A stretch of 64,000 nucleotides of DNA from Lucinisca nassula (taxonomy: Eukaryota > Mollusca > Bivalvia > Lucinida > Lucinidae). A program made the position numbers and the translations under genes. Shown in pieces: positions 10,551 through 20,537 of the stretch (position 1 is its first letter; every line of letters starts with the position of its first letter). The stretch spans positions 1,764,501-1,828,500 of the forward strand of contig OY757011.1 in NCBI GenBank assembly GCA_963580285.1. Direction: 5' to 3'. Below the pieces are notes generated by a model. That model was given only the letters and a program-made list of their open reading frames with translations, had not been told where the DNA came from and did no database searches.

Positions 10551-10985
10551 GGCCCCCGCCCATTGGGACTTGAAGAAAGATGCTTCCTCGCAGAGCTGAA
10601 ACCGCACACGAGTACTGGTAAACCACTTCGTGATGTATATATCAATAGCCGTAACACTAGCAGAATAGATGTGAAGGCAATGATCAGGAATCGATACAAT
10701 TAACCCACATTTCCCATCAGAGACACCAAAGGGAAAGAAACACAAACACGAGGCAACAGACCCCAACGGAAACACCAACAGCGGAAAGCCAAAAGCCTGC
10801 CCAGGTAAAGCGGTGCGAGTCGGACCGTCCATGCTTATAAACTCTATTGGTTTCATTGGGCGACAGGGCCTGAGTTGTCATTCCCTCTCAATGTCGGGTA
10901 AAAGTCCCACAAAATTGGAAGCAGCGTCTCCAAAATGACCTATACAGTGTTGACGGGGACCTTAAACCTTAAATCAAACAAATCA
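10551..10985 (+). repeat. SINE family C copy, interrupted by a PLE tail
   Basis: It begins with GGCCCCCGCCC and CTTGAAGAAAGATGC and ends GTTGACGGGGACCTTAAAC followed by an AAATCAAACAAA tail. The head does not look like a tRNA. The middle is displaced by a short PLE 3' end at 10666-10795. Other copies are at 25734, 40926, 46772, 54636 and 54842 (plus) and at 12823, 38012, 42398 and 56483 (minus). Confidence 0.8.
10666..10795 (-). mobile_element. PLE-type 3' end, about 130 bp (subfamily II)
   Basis: On the minus strand it ends CCTGATCATTGCCTTCAC, the subfamily II terminus. Only the terminal block of the 3' UTR is present. It lies inside SINE C, so it inserted after the SINE. Confidence 0.75.
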
Positions 10986-11044
10986 AACAAAACACGCCTA
11001 TATAATTTTTAGAATAACAATATATATATACTGACCAGGAATAC

Positions 11045-11325
11045 ATCACATAAACACGCCTATATAATTTTGACCCCCTTGAACCCCACGTTTATATAGT
11101 AAAACTGGGTTTACATGGGTAAACTTTAGTATTCTGAATTCGGCTCTAAAATATAGAGTGTGGGTACTCATCAGAACCGCCTCGTTGAGGCGGTTCTAAC
11201 GAGTACCCATATCCTATATTTTGATCAGAAAATAGGAAAATATCACAATTTTTCACCGTAAAATGTTCGTTTTTTCGGCGGTAAAGTTAACACTGCATTT
11301 GTATAGGCGTGTTTGTATACATTAA
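11045..11325 (-). mobile_element. Foldback element, family B
   Basis: The ends are AAACACGCCTATATAA and the inverse TATAGGCGTGTTTGT. The centre is the shared palindrome at 11150-11225 (one mismatch pair). Arms inside the terminal repeats carry TTTACTATAT-like and GGCGGTAAAGTTAAC-like blocks seen in every B copy. A stray terminal repeat of the same type lies just left at 10985-11003. Confidence 0.85.
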
Positions 11326-11449
11326 AATCGTCTCTTCTGACATTACACATGGATGATTCAGTTAAAATACTGTAAAAGATTTGGCTATCTACAGACATAA
11401 ATCCTGTTATAATCTGTAGAAAAACTGGTGTTCAAAATAAAAGTTTATC

Positions 11450-12010
11450 TTATGGCGTCGTTGATAAGCAGTGGATAACGTCGTGTAATAAAAATCGCAT
11501 GACCACACGTGTTATAACACTTTGGCGGGATTAAGTAACGTCATGACAACAATGCATTTTTTGTAGCATTACGAAAACACGCCTATACAAATACATTGTA
11601 ATTTTTATCGCCGAAAAAATGAAAATTTTAAGATGAAAGATTGTGATATTTTTCTTATTTCTGCTCAAAATATTGATTGTGGGTACTCGTTAGAACCGCC
11701 TCATCGAGGCGGTTCTAACGAGTACCCAAAATCTATATTATAGAGCAAAAGTAAGAGAAAAAAGATTTACCTCTGTCAACCACAGTTTTACTATATAAAA
11801 GTGGGGTTCAAGGGGGTCAAAATTATATAGGCGTGTTTTCGTGATGAAAACAAATGTCAAATTCAAAGGCGATAAAATCGAATTTAGATTGGTCATATGA
11901 TAAACAGAATGTTACACTCGTGGTCATTTCATATGAAATGCATAAAAATCACCGGAGGCTCGTTTCATAAAAATCATATCAAATGACCACTCGAGTATGA
12001 TCCTCTATTT
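11450..12010 (+). repeat. Dispersed repeat J, split by a B element
   Basis: The parts at 11450-11569 and 11853-12010 together match 40612-40895, which has no B element. Shared blocks include GTCGTTGATAAGCAGTGGAT, GGCGGGATTAAGTAACGTCA and a palindromic part around CATTTCATATGAAA and GCTCGTTTCATAAA. The 40612 copy therefore serves as the empty site. J has no coding capacity that I can see. Confidence 0.8.
11570..11848 (+). mobile_element. Foldback element, family B (inside repeat J)
   Basis: The terminal inverted repeats are ACGAAAACACGCCTATA and TATAGGCGTGTTTTCGT. The central palindrome is at 11671-11740. This is the best-preserved B copy, about 280 bp, and its ends can be placed by comparison with the unfilled J copy at 40612. 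Confidence 0.85.
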
Positions 12011-12822
12011 TAGTGGAAATAAAAGTTTTAATGGAAAATTTAAAAAGTGCATTTTTCAAAAAATCTGTAATCGTACTTTGACTACAACTTTTTTCGTATA
12101 GGTAATAAGTCAAAAGCAGGAGATTAAGAGCATTCCATCTAAATTTAGCGAGAATCAAACATTCTATTGAAATCTCAAAAACCAAAAACTCATTTTTCAG
12201 AGAAAATTTCAAAATAATGTTCCAAGCCAAAACTGACCAAAGAGTGCCTTCGATCAGTTTAGCATTTTCCGTTTAAATATTGAATAAAGCAATACCCACA
12301 ATCCGAATCCCCATTGGCTACTTTTCGCTCACTTCCGGTCTTTTGGTCTGAAATTTAAAGGTCGAAAGCATTTCAACCGTTTCGATTATTGTTGTTTTGT
12401 AAACAGTATTCCTAACGTTGGATAAACAACAGTCGTCTGCTTTGTCGTCTGCTCCTTGACTTAAAAACATTGTTACAAATAGTGTGGACCCAGATCAGAC
12501 TGCTCAGGGTCCACACTGTTTGTCTTTATGAAAAAAACATTGTCGGAAAGTTTGCAAGAAGACGCAGCAGGCGACATAAACAGACACCATTTTCAGATGC
12601 AGTCTTAGGTTGCGCTAACGGCGCTCAGAACAACATACATTGTATTTTGCCTGACGCTGTAATGAACTGTCAGCTGCAGTAGCTGCCTTATCAATGTAAT
12701 TAGCAATATTTCAAGACAATTCGTGCTTTCTGACAATTGCACTTGTATAATTCGCATCGGTAACACATGGTACCGTGATTACAATCAGGTTATGGTTTTA
12801 TAAATGATACCTATCAGATTTG
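12011..12822. other. Unassigned sequence
   Basis: No gene is recognised. A short inverted pair, CAGTGTGGACCCAGATCAGA-like with GGGTCCACACTGTTT at 12479-12520, resembles the centre of family H (29173 and 38720). Frames at 11979-12230 and 12470-12682 have no protein-like features. Confidence 0.4.
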
Positions 12823-12992
12823 AAGTCGCTTCCAATTTAGTGGGACTTTACCCGACACTGAGATGAAATGACATCTCAATCCCCGCCGCCCAATGAAACC
12901 AACAGGGTTTACAAGCGTGGACGGTCCGACTCATCTCTGCGTGGAAGCATCATGCAGCCATGCATTTCTTCAAGCCCCGGTGGGCGAGGGCC
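12823..12992 (-). repeat. SINE family C, internally deleted
   Basis: The plus strand reads GGGACTTTACCCGACACTGAG through GAAGCATCATGCAGCC to CAAGCCCCGGTGGGCG. It is shorter than the copy at 38012 because the central part is missing. Confidence 0.75.
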
Positions 12993-13626
12993 AAGATCAG
13001 TAGAAACACTAGACCTGGTTTCCGTCAAATGAACAAGGGAGATTTGCGTGGCTTCAGTACCTATTCGGTCTACGCTGAAAGGAATCATATTTTAGGACCA
13101 CTTCAGCAAACCTTTCTAAACCTTTGTCATCGAGTTTCCTCTTGCATAAGGCATAACAACAATTGCCGTGTTTCCGCTAACCCGACCGACTATGCTTAAG
13201 ACCCCCCGACTCAACCAGTTTTATCAATAAAAGAACAAAATAAAAATAAAAACACCGACCCTACCATTTTCAATTTCCGACCTTCCCCAGTGTCGTCTTT
13301 GCATTTTCCAATAGTAATTTCGCGTTTAAAGTACATTTTTGTAGTTCCTTCCAAAATACAGAGCTGACATTTTTGAGCATTTAAAATGAATTATGATATA
13401 CAGTGCACGTCACAACAGGACAATTTCATTAACAAAAAACATATACAAAACAAAAACACATACAAATATAGGCCCAACCCTGTTTGTTTTCGGGAGAGAA
13501 AATAAAATAATAAAACGTTTCTCCTACCTACCGACCAAAATGTTTTGCAGCATGTAAGCGGGAAAACAGCTATTTTCTACGCCCAAACATATCCAAAGAT
13601 TCTGCTGTCAAATAAGGGTTTTATTA
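12993..13626. other. Unassigned AT-rich sequence
   Basis: No coding region or repeat recognised. The 79-codon frame at 12960-13199 overlaps the SINE head and is not protein-like. Confidence 0.4.
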
Positions 13627-13799
13627 CGAAAAGTCATTGTATTTTTTAGATGACAAATTGTGATATCTTTCTTATTTCTGCTCAAAATATAGATTGTTGG
13701 TCCACTTTAGAACCGCCTCATCGAGGCATCGAGGCGGTTCTAACGAGTACCCACAATCTATATTTTAGAGCAGAAATAAGAAATATAAGGTTTACCTTC
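13627..13799 (+). mobile_element. Foldback element, family B, cut by an LTR element
   Basis: The left half and the central palindrome (13690-13766, with a small ATCGAGGC duplication at the axis) are intact. The right arm stops at TTTACCTTC where the LTR begins with TGTTACGAG at 13800. The LTR element therefore inserted into this B copy. Confidence 0.8.
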
Positions 13800-13872
13800 T
13801 GTTACGAGCCAGGCGTAGCAGAAACAAAAAGCAAACAAGCCTTTTGGAAAAATTTAACAAAGTTTATTTACA

Positions 13873-15264
13873 AAGTAGAAGTAAAACAAAGACCAGGAAT
13901 TGATACAATTTACTTACTCCACCCATAAAAGACACCAAAGGGAAAGAAATACAAACATTAAGCGACCAGACCATAATGGAAACCTAAACAAAAGAAGGCC
14001 ATAAGGACAGTTACTTTCCAACAAAATGGCCATATGGCCATCCAAAATTAAAAGACACAAGTGATACACACAGTAAGTAACACACAACAACATAAATAAA
14101 TCGCCACAGAAGAGCCGCCTTGGAACGGTCAGTGGAAGATTTCCACTGGGGGGCTTAAATCGATTTTACGCGGCCACAATCCTCGCCCTTACTTCTGTCG
14201 CGATTTAGACAAATACTTTGTTCAGTCCGCATGAAGGCCTCCTAACTCATCAGTGCAACATCTCCGTGAACACAAAAATCAAAGAACCGCAGAGGTGAGA
14301 CAACGGTGAGGACTCGACAGCAAGAAACCACTGAAATGTTGGAGCAAAAGAAAACCAACAGTTAGACTCCGATGAGCCCGACCAGAGACAGAGCATCAGG
14401 CACCAACCAGCATTATCTCTCTAATTCTCAATAAGCCTTTACGTTGGAGCCGTCATAGAATCTGAGGCCTGACCCACCGGCGTGCAATTAAAGAGGGAAG
14501 CAAAGTTGCCAACCGTGATTGGGTTAACTGCCATGCATGCAGTCTGTCGTATAATATCCATGTTGTACCCAATCTTTTTATATCGAAGAATGATTTTACG
14601 AAATTGGGTGCTGAAGTCATTGCGGTTATATATTTTTCTGAATTTATATACTAAGTCACCATAAAATTCGGGTTCCGATAGACCTTGTTGCAGAAGAGAT
14701 TTAAGTCCAATATTGAATTTTGAAATTAAATCAGAATGGCGTCTATAAAATTTTGAAAAGGCTTTGCGTAGTTTATGGTACCGATAACCCTGATTAAGGA
14801 GTTTAGCCGTTAATAATTTATTACGAGTGTTGAAGTCAGTTACATGACTACACACTCTAGCAAATCGAATTAATTGCGAAATATAAACGCCATAGGATGG
14901 CGCACGAGGAACATCACCATCCAAAAAAGGAAAATTTACAATCTTAAAATCAAAGTCATCGCGTTTATCATAAATTTTGCACGAAACAAATCCGTCTACA
15001 ATAGATAGATGTAAATCCAAAAACGGGGCCTCGGTATCAGAAGAATTTGCTTTATTTGACTGAAGTTCTAGGGGGGTAAATCTGACTGATCAAACCATCA
15101 AAATAGGTATTATCAATATTTAATAAATCATCTAAATATCTAGAAGTAGAGCTAAAAGCTTCAATAATTTCAGATTGGTTATCAATGGAAAGCGACAAAA
15201 TGAAGTCTCTTTCATAACAATACAAGAACAGATCAGCCACAAGAGGTGCGCAATTAGTACCCAT
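13873..15264 (-). mobile_element. PLE-type element, 5'-truncated, with RT frames (subfamily I)
   Basis: On the minus strand it starts at the RT motif MGTNCAPL and runs through the C-terminal RT region and the whole 3' UTR to TTTGTTTTACTTCTACTTT. The RT part is in two frames (15264-15052 and 15020-14439), so there is a frameshift near 15055. The 193-codon second frame is intact to its natural end SMTAPT. This copy is a good unmutated reference for the altered copy at 30745. It lies inside the LTR of the Gmr1-like element. Confidence 0.85.
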
Positions 15265-15325
15265 CTACAGGTTAAAGTTAACCCTTCTACAGGTTAAAGT
15301 TAACTTTAACCTGTAGAAGTAAGAA
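15264..15325. repeat. Palindrome at the 5' junction of the PLE insertion
   Basis: LTR sequence is present first inverted (TCTACAGGTTAAAGTTAA), then as a perfect palindrome with 18-bp arms centred near 15303, before the LTR resumes. The intact LTR at 20612 has only the forward half. It looks like target DNA copied in inverted orientation during insertion. Confidence 0.75.
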
Positions 15326-15775
15326 AATTAAATGTACTTAGCTCTGTTATGAAATATCCTGAATGAATCTATTTTCCTTTATCCCACAGAATTCACAGTC
15401 GCAATGAAAAGTAATATCCTTTAACAATCCAACACAGAATTTAGAAAAACGTTCCTTATAAGCCCAAACATCAAACTCCAAAGTCTGACTCAATGAGAAA
15501 AATCAAACTCTTTTATAGACCCTAAGATTTCTCTAGAACATTTCAGAGGGCCGTGGAATAAGATGAGGTAATTTTCTAAAAATAATGCAAACCTGAACTT
15601 CTGGAAGGTTCCGAAGTACTTTTCCTTGGAAATATGTTGTTTACAAAAATGAAATTAATCTGTGACTCAGTTTTCTAGAATCTTCTATAAGAAGATTAAT
15701 AAGATATTAATAGCACTATTAGGTCAACAGTGGGGTGAAAGTGGGAATCAGAAAAATAAATTCTTATGTATAATA

Positions 15776-15787
15776 CTCCCCCTCTTC
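15776..15787 (-). promoter_or_regulatory. Polypurine tract next to the 3' LTR
   Basis: On the minus strand an AAGAGGGGGAG run directly abuts the LTR edge. This is the position of the plus-strand primer in LTR elements. Confidence 0.75.
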
Positions 15788-15920
15788 GAGGAAAAGAAAG
15801 ATTTATGTAATAAAGCTTTCTTTTGCTTTAAGAAAAATAAAATATTGAGCATAGCATATAAAATTACATGTATCTACAATCCACTTTAGTAGGAAAGAAA
15901 AACACAACTCCTGACACTGC

Positions 15921-16183
15921 TCAAGCTCTTGAAAGGGCATCAGGGATAATGTTATCTCTCCCTCTGATATGTCTTATGTCTAACTTATACTCTTGTAGCA
16001 TAAGACTCCACCTGAGCAACCGCTGAATTTTGTTTTTCATTTTATGTATGAAAGTCAGTGGATTGTGATCATTGAAAACAACAATCGGTGCAGTAGTAGG
16101 GGTAAGATAAACTTCGAAATGTTGCAGATTGATTCTTGCTCCGCATCTGTCCATGTTAGAGAATTAATCTTTCTAAGAGTCTG
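15921..16183 (-). pseudogene. RNase H C-terminus of the Gmr1-like element
   Basis: The 77-codon frame has FEVYLTPTTAPIVVFNDHNP, the WSLMLQEYKLDIRHIRG block and ends DALSRA, which is the end of RNase H in Ty3/gypsy Pol. No integrase follows it; only about 130 bp separate it from the polypurine tract. That independently shows Pol ends with RNase H here. RT fingers, palm and the catalytic DD box are absent just upstream. Confidence 0.85.
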
Positions 16184-17170
16184 TCAACATTTTTGTCCTT
16201 TCATGTTCTGGTATAAGAATACTAGGAGAACTCCATTCCAGTCATTGTCCAGCAAATACTGAATTTCTTCTTTTAGATTTTTCTGTTTCATAGGATTCAT
16301 CCTGTATAGATGCTGTTTTAAAGGTTTGGAACCATTTATGTCCACATCGTGAAATATTTTGTCTGTCCTTGTTGGAATATCAGGAAATAAGTGTTCATAT
16401 TCAAAAATCAGCTGTTTCAGTTCATTCCGCTGATTTGGCTCTAGATGTGACAGTGTCTGGTCGAGATTCCTCAGAATGTCAGAATTCTGAAGTTTTGATG
16501 ATGTGGGATCAGATTTCACCGAATTAATATCCTCACAGTCATTGTCACATGAATTCAGTGGAACAGAGCTGACTAGGTTGACTGATGTTAAAGATGTATT
16601 GTCCCTATCTATGTATTCCTTAAGCATGTTAATATGACACAGCTGCTTTAGCTTGCGCCTCCCAGAAGTGTGTATTATGTAATTTACGTCACTGTTCTTT
16701 TTGTCTACAGTGTATGGACCATAATACCTGGCTTGCAAAGATTTTCCAGGAATAGGCAAAAGAGCTAGTACCTTATCACCTGGTTTAAAATTCCTTTCTT
16801 TTGTCCCTATGTCATATAACTGTTTCATTTTCCTTTGGGCTGACTGAAGATTTGTCCGAGCAGCCTCACAAGCTTTTGAAAGTCTAGTTTTGAAATCCGA
16901 CACATACTGAAGTAAATTCAAGGAAGTGTCATCATTAGAGAGAAATTTCTCTTTGAGAAGTTCTAAAGGACCACGAACAGTATGGCTAAATACTAATTCA
17001 AATGTACTGAAGCCAAGAGATTCTTGCACAGATTCTCTAACAGCAAATAAAAGCAAATGGATACCTTCATCCCAATCCTTCTCTGTGTCAAAACAATATG
17101 ATCTTATCATGTTTTTCAATGTTTGATGGAATCTTTCAAGGGCGCCTTGACTTTCAGGATGATAGGCTGA
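16184..17170 (-). pseudogene. Integrase C-terminal half and start of RT (Gmr1-like)
   Basis: The 311-codon frame opens in the integrase core (LERFHQTLKNM is readable just upstream of the first methionine). It continues with FSTFELVFSHTVRGPLELL, the C-terminal FKPGDKVLALLP and the LQARYYGPYTV block. After a linker comes the N-terminal signature of RT (LFPDIPTRTDKI, then MNPMKQKNLKEEIQYLLDND). Integrase and RT are thus fused in this order in one frame. The reading becomes unrelated at about 16215, the edge of the RT deletion. The junction to the previous segment near 17170 carries a stop. Confidence 0.88.
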
Positions 17171-18055
17171 TGACTTATACTATACAATGCCAAGTTCATG
17201 CATTACTTGTTGAAAAATTCCAGACATGAAATTTGAACCTTGGGCTGACTGAATAAATTTAGGAGGACCAACAAAGATGAAAAACTTCACTAAGGCCTTG
17301 ACGATTGTCTTAGTTTTGATATTTCTTAGGGGAATGGCTTCAGGAAAACGTGTGGAAGCACACATAATAGTCAAAAGATATTCACAGCGAGACTTAGTTC
17401 TGGGCAAGGGACCCACACAGTCTATAATTGTTCGACTGAAAAAGTCATCAAAAGCAGGTAAAGGCTGCAAATGAGCCTAAGATATAGTCTGATTGGGTTT
17501 TCTTACCATTTGGCATGTGTGGCAGGACCTAAAATGCTGAGAAACATCTTATTTTAACCCAGGCCAGTAAAAATGATTAAGAATCTTGTGATAGGTTTTA
17601 TTTACACCTAAATGTCCTGACATGGGAGTTTCATGTGCCAAGTTTAATATTTCCGGGCGGTAAACCCGTGGAACTACTATCTGGTGGTTGACAGTTAACT
17701 CATCTTCTGCTGAGACGTCTGGTGGACGCCATTTTCTCATAAGAATGTCATTTGTGACATTATAACAGACTGGGACCTGAGATACTTCCTGCTCATCTAA
17801 AGCCCTTTCAAATAAAGGCAAAATTTCAGGATACTTATGCTGTTCTATAGCTAATTGAGACCCGGACATTTTGTCATTGCCTAGATCGAAAGATGAGTTA
17901 TTCTCATGAAAATCTGTCTGCTTATCAGGCAGGTTTGAAGACAGAGACCTTGTTATCTCGTCATTAAAAGACTGACCCAAAAAGGTATCAGTTAAATCAA
18001 AATCCTGTTTCCCATCAGTTTGCTTGGCCTTACGCGCCATAGCCCCTGTGACTGC
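17171..18055 (-). pseudogene. Integrase zinc-binding domain and core, with stops (Gmr1-like)
   Basis: The frame at 18040-17549 has an acidic linker, then the HHCC domain (HETPMSGHLGVNKTYHKI, ending FYWPGLK). A stop follows, and SCHTCQM completes the zinc motif downstream. A second stop lies near 17474. The core resumes at 17470-17180 with IIDCVGPLP and TRFPEAIPLRNI. The motif usually written TDxGxxF reads SAQGSNF, so one catalytic aspartate is lost. It would insert cDNA into the host chromosome; this copy cannot. Confidence 0.85.
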
Positions 18056-18079
18056 ACAGGACGGATAAAGATCAGGAAT

Positions 18080-18859
18080 TTCCTGCTCAATGGATCAGGC
18101 GGTTGATCTATGCAAGGATTAGAAGTCAAAAGTGCGTTTACCACAACCTTATCTCCGGCTTAGTCATTGCCTAGCAATAAATGAACACCTTTAAATGGTA
18201 AAGAAGTTCTAATACCAACAGCCACTGAACCGGATACCAAAGTAGAAGTAAAACAAAGATCAGGAATTGATACAATTAACTTACTCCACCCATAAAAGAC
18301 ACCAAAGGGAAAGAAATACAAACATTAAGCGACCAGACCATAATGGAAACCTAAACAAAGGAAGGCCATAAGGAAAGTTACTTTCCCGTAAAAATGGCCA
18401 TATGGCCATCCAAAATTAAAAAACACAAGTGATACACACAGTAAGTAACAAACAACAACATAAATAAATCGCCACAGACACAAGTCTGATGACAAATAAA
18501 CGCTATGAAGCGGAACATTAACAAATCCACATTCCACACCCTGAATAAGGACACTTTAGCCCCAAAGAAGTCTTCTCGGAAAAAGGCAGAGTATCTGCTA
18601 GAATAAGCGATTGAGAAGCTCCAGTATCTCGTAAGATTTTAATAGGGGTAGGATGGGCATAACTGTCACCATTTAGTGACACAAAACCATCTGATAAGAA
18701 TGGTTCATAAATCTCCATAACTGAATCAGTCTCAGATAACTTGGTACCAGAAAGAGTTTCCTCCCTTACACAAGACTGTGGTTTTGACCTTATATCAGTC
18801 AAACCTGTAGGCTTAAGTTCATCTTGTCTTTCTCTTTCTTTTCGTCGCTTTAATTTCAA
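18080..18859 (-). pseudogene. Aspartic protease of the Gmr1-like element, interrupted
   Basis: The open part (18859-18518) has a Lys/Arg-rich linker and the active site ILRDTGASQSLIL. The usual V/L before DTG is an arginine here, which may be a lesion. The C-terminal part after the PLE insertion reads SGSVAVGIRTSLPFKGVHLL and then a GND motif, the retropepsin second half. The frame upstream ends in a TGA that separates it from the gag zinc knuckle. Confidence 0.8.
18239..18479 (-). mobile_element. PLE-type 3' end, 240 bp (subfamily I)
   Basis: Only the terminal block of the 3' UTR is present, from GCCACAGA to TTTACTTCTACTT on the minus strand. It cuts the protease region of the Gmr1-like element. 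Coding sequence continues on both sides (SSDL then SGSVAVGI), so little or nothing was lost at the target. Confidence 0.85.
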
Positions 18860-20235
18860 TCACTCAGAGATCAAATGACCTGTGTTTTTGCAATAGTTAC
18901 AAACTACTTGAGATTGAGATAAGGGATTCTGGTCTTTGTTTTCACCAGAAGGTTTGGGAAAATTCTGGCTTCTATTTTCACCAGAAGGTTTGGAAGGATT
19001 CTGGCTTTTATTTTTCACCAGAAAGTTTGGGCATAGAACTAGATGCATGGCTATAACTGCCAAATGGATTACTTGGATAGAATCTTCGACCTGCCTGTGG
19101 ATTGTAAGGTTTTCTAGGAAAAGGCCTGTTCACAAATGAGACTTTATGAGTCAAAGCATAATCATCTGCCAAACGAGAAGCTTCCACCAAATTTTCAACC
19201 TGTCTCTCATCGAGAAAAGACTTAATGTCTGAAATGCACCGTTTGAACTCTTCAACAAGGATAAGCTGTCTAAGTTTTTCATGATCAGAGCCTACTTTTT
19301 TAGAAGAACACCACCTATCAAATAACTGTTTTTTGGTTCGAGCAAATTCTACATGGGTCTGGGAAATTTCTTTTTTACAATTCCTACATTTCTGCCTGTA
19401 AGCCTCAGGGACCAACTCATATGCCTTAAGAATAAGCTCCTTAACCAAATCATAGTCTGAGCTTTGCTCGACAGTCAGCTGAGTGTAAATGTCTCGAGCC
19501 TTTCCGACAACAACGCTTTGCAAAAGTAAGGTCCAATGCTCTTTTGGCCATTTTAAATTTTATGCAACTTCTTCAAAATGCAAAAAATACTTATCTACCT
19601 CTTTTTCCTGAAATGGCGGAACTAATCTGATGTGCTTTGTGGCATCAAAGTAACTATCAGAGTTAAAATGAGGGGTATGTTTCACCCTATATTGACCCTG
19701 GAGTTCCATTTCCTTCAATCTTAACTGAAACTGCCTTTCCATTTCTTTTTCTTCAATACTATATCTCATTTTTTTCCTTTTCCAACTCGAGCCGTTCTTC
19801 TTTTTCTATTTTTTCTTTCTGAATGCGTTCCTCCATTCTCTTTGTTTTTCCCTCTCTCTTTCTTCCATTTCTAATCTTTCCATCTGCATTTGTCTCTGCA
19901 TTTCTCTTTCTTTTTCTTCCTTTTCATTTTTTCTTTCTGTATGCGTTCTTCCATCTCTAATCTTAATTTTTCTAATCCAATTTGCCTTCCTATTTCAGTT
20001 TGTCTCATTTGCAATTCAGTATGTGTAACCATAATGAGAGACAAAGCAGATGGATCGAAAAGTTCTTCATCAACAAAAAACTGTACCAAAATATTCTTAA
20101 TTTCATGCTTCTTCATGCTTGTTTTGACAGCAGTGACCCAAAATGGGAAGCAATTTCTAACAAATCTGTCCCTTTGGCCAGATTAAACAACTCCTGGGTA
20201 GGCTGAGCCAAAAAGCTTCTCAAATCAAACGACAT
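18860..20235 (-). pseudogene. Gag of the Gmr1-like element, SCAN-like capsid
   Basis: A start at 20235 gives MSFDLRSFLAQPTQELFNLA, then a stop after 40 codons. The frame continues with a long coiled-coil-like Glu/Lys/Arg stretch (20116-19770). The capsid part at 19523-19008 has AREIY-like ARDIYTQLTVEQSSDYDLVK, VPEAYRQK and FARTKKQLFDRW, which resemble the SCAN domain derived from such Gags. A CCHC knuckle follows (CNYCKNTGHLISE), with its last cysteine codon changed to TGA. At least three stops or frame changes break the gene (near 20113, 19780 and 19559). Confidence 0.8.
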
Positions 20236-20329
20236 GTTTGCTTTTGGTTTGCTTTATAAAGTATTTATGGTAATACATATTGAGGTTAATTTGACAAAGT
20301 TTTTTTTTTCGAAATGACAAACCCAACGA

Positions 20330-20495
20330 GAATTTCACATGAAATGACAAGTACTATTTCACCTGAAATGTCAATTCACATGAAATGACAATCCTCTTTT
20401 ATGCCTATGGGGAAAGCCAATCTTTTGAAGCAACTGCCAAGTCTATATTTGATAAGAAATGACAATTACCTGCCGTCACATGAAATGTCGGTTTT
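20330..20495. repeat. Iterated CATGAAATGACA motif in the element leader
   Basis: At least six degenerate copies of (A/C)(C/A)TGAAATG(A/T)C lie at irregular spacing of 15-60 bp between the primer site and the gag start. Nothing like this occurs in the coding part. Function unknown. Confidence 0.6.
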
Positions 20496-20514
20496 AAAAT
20501 GCTCGAAATGGTTT

Positions 20515-20529
20515 ATCCCGGACGAACCC
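20515..20529 (-). promoter_or_regulatory. Candidate primer binding site of the Gmr1-like element
   Basis: The minus strand reads GGGTTCGTCCGGGAT, 8 bases inside the 5' LTR. It looks like the complement of a tRNA 3' arm with one mismatch at the CCA. I cannot name the tRNA. Confidence 0.45.
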
Positions 20530-20537
20530 TTAATTTC

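Larger units (their letters stand above)
13800..15775 (-). repeat. 3' LTR of the Gmr1-like element, split by a PLE
   Basis: The parts at 13800-13872 and about 15298-15775 together match the 547-bp LTR at 20538-21084 with only scattered differences. It starts TGTTACGAGCC and ends TATAATA where the other LTR has CATAACA. A minus-strand TATA box (CTATAAAAGAG) lies at about 15508-15519. The gap holds a PLE copy and, at its right edge, a 36-bp perfect palindrome. Confidence 0.85.
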
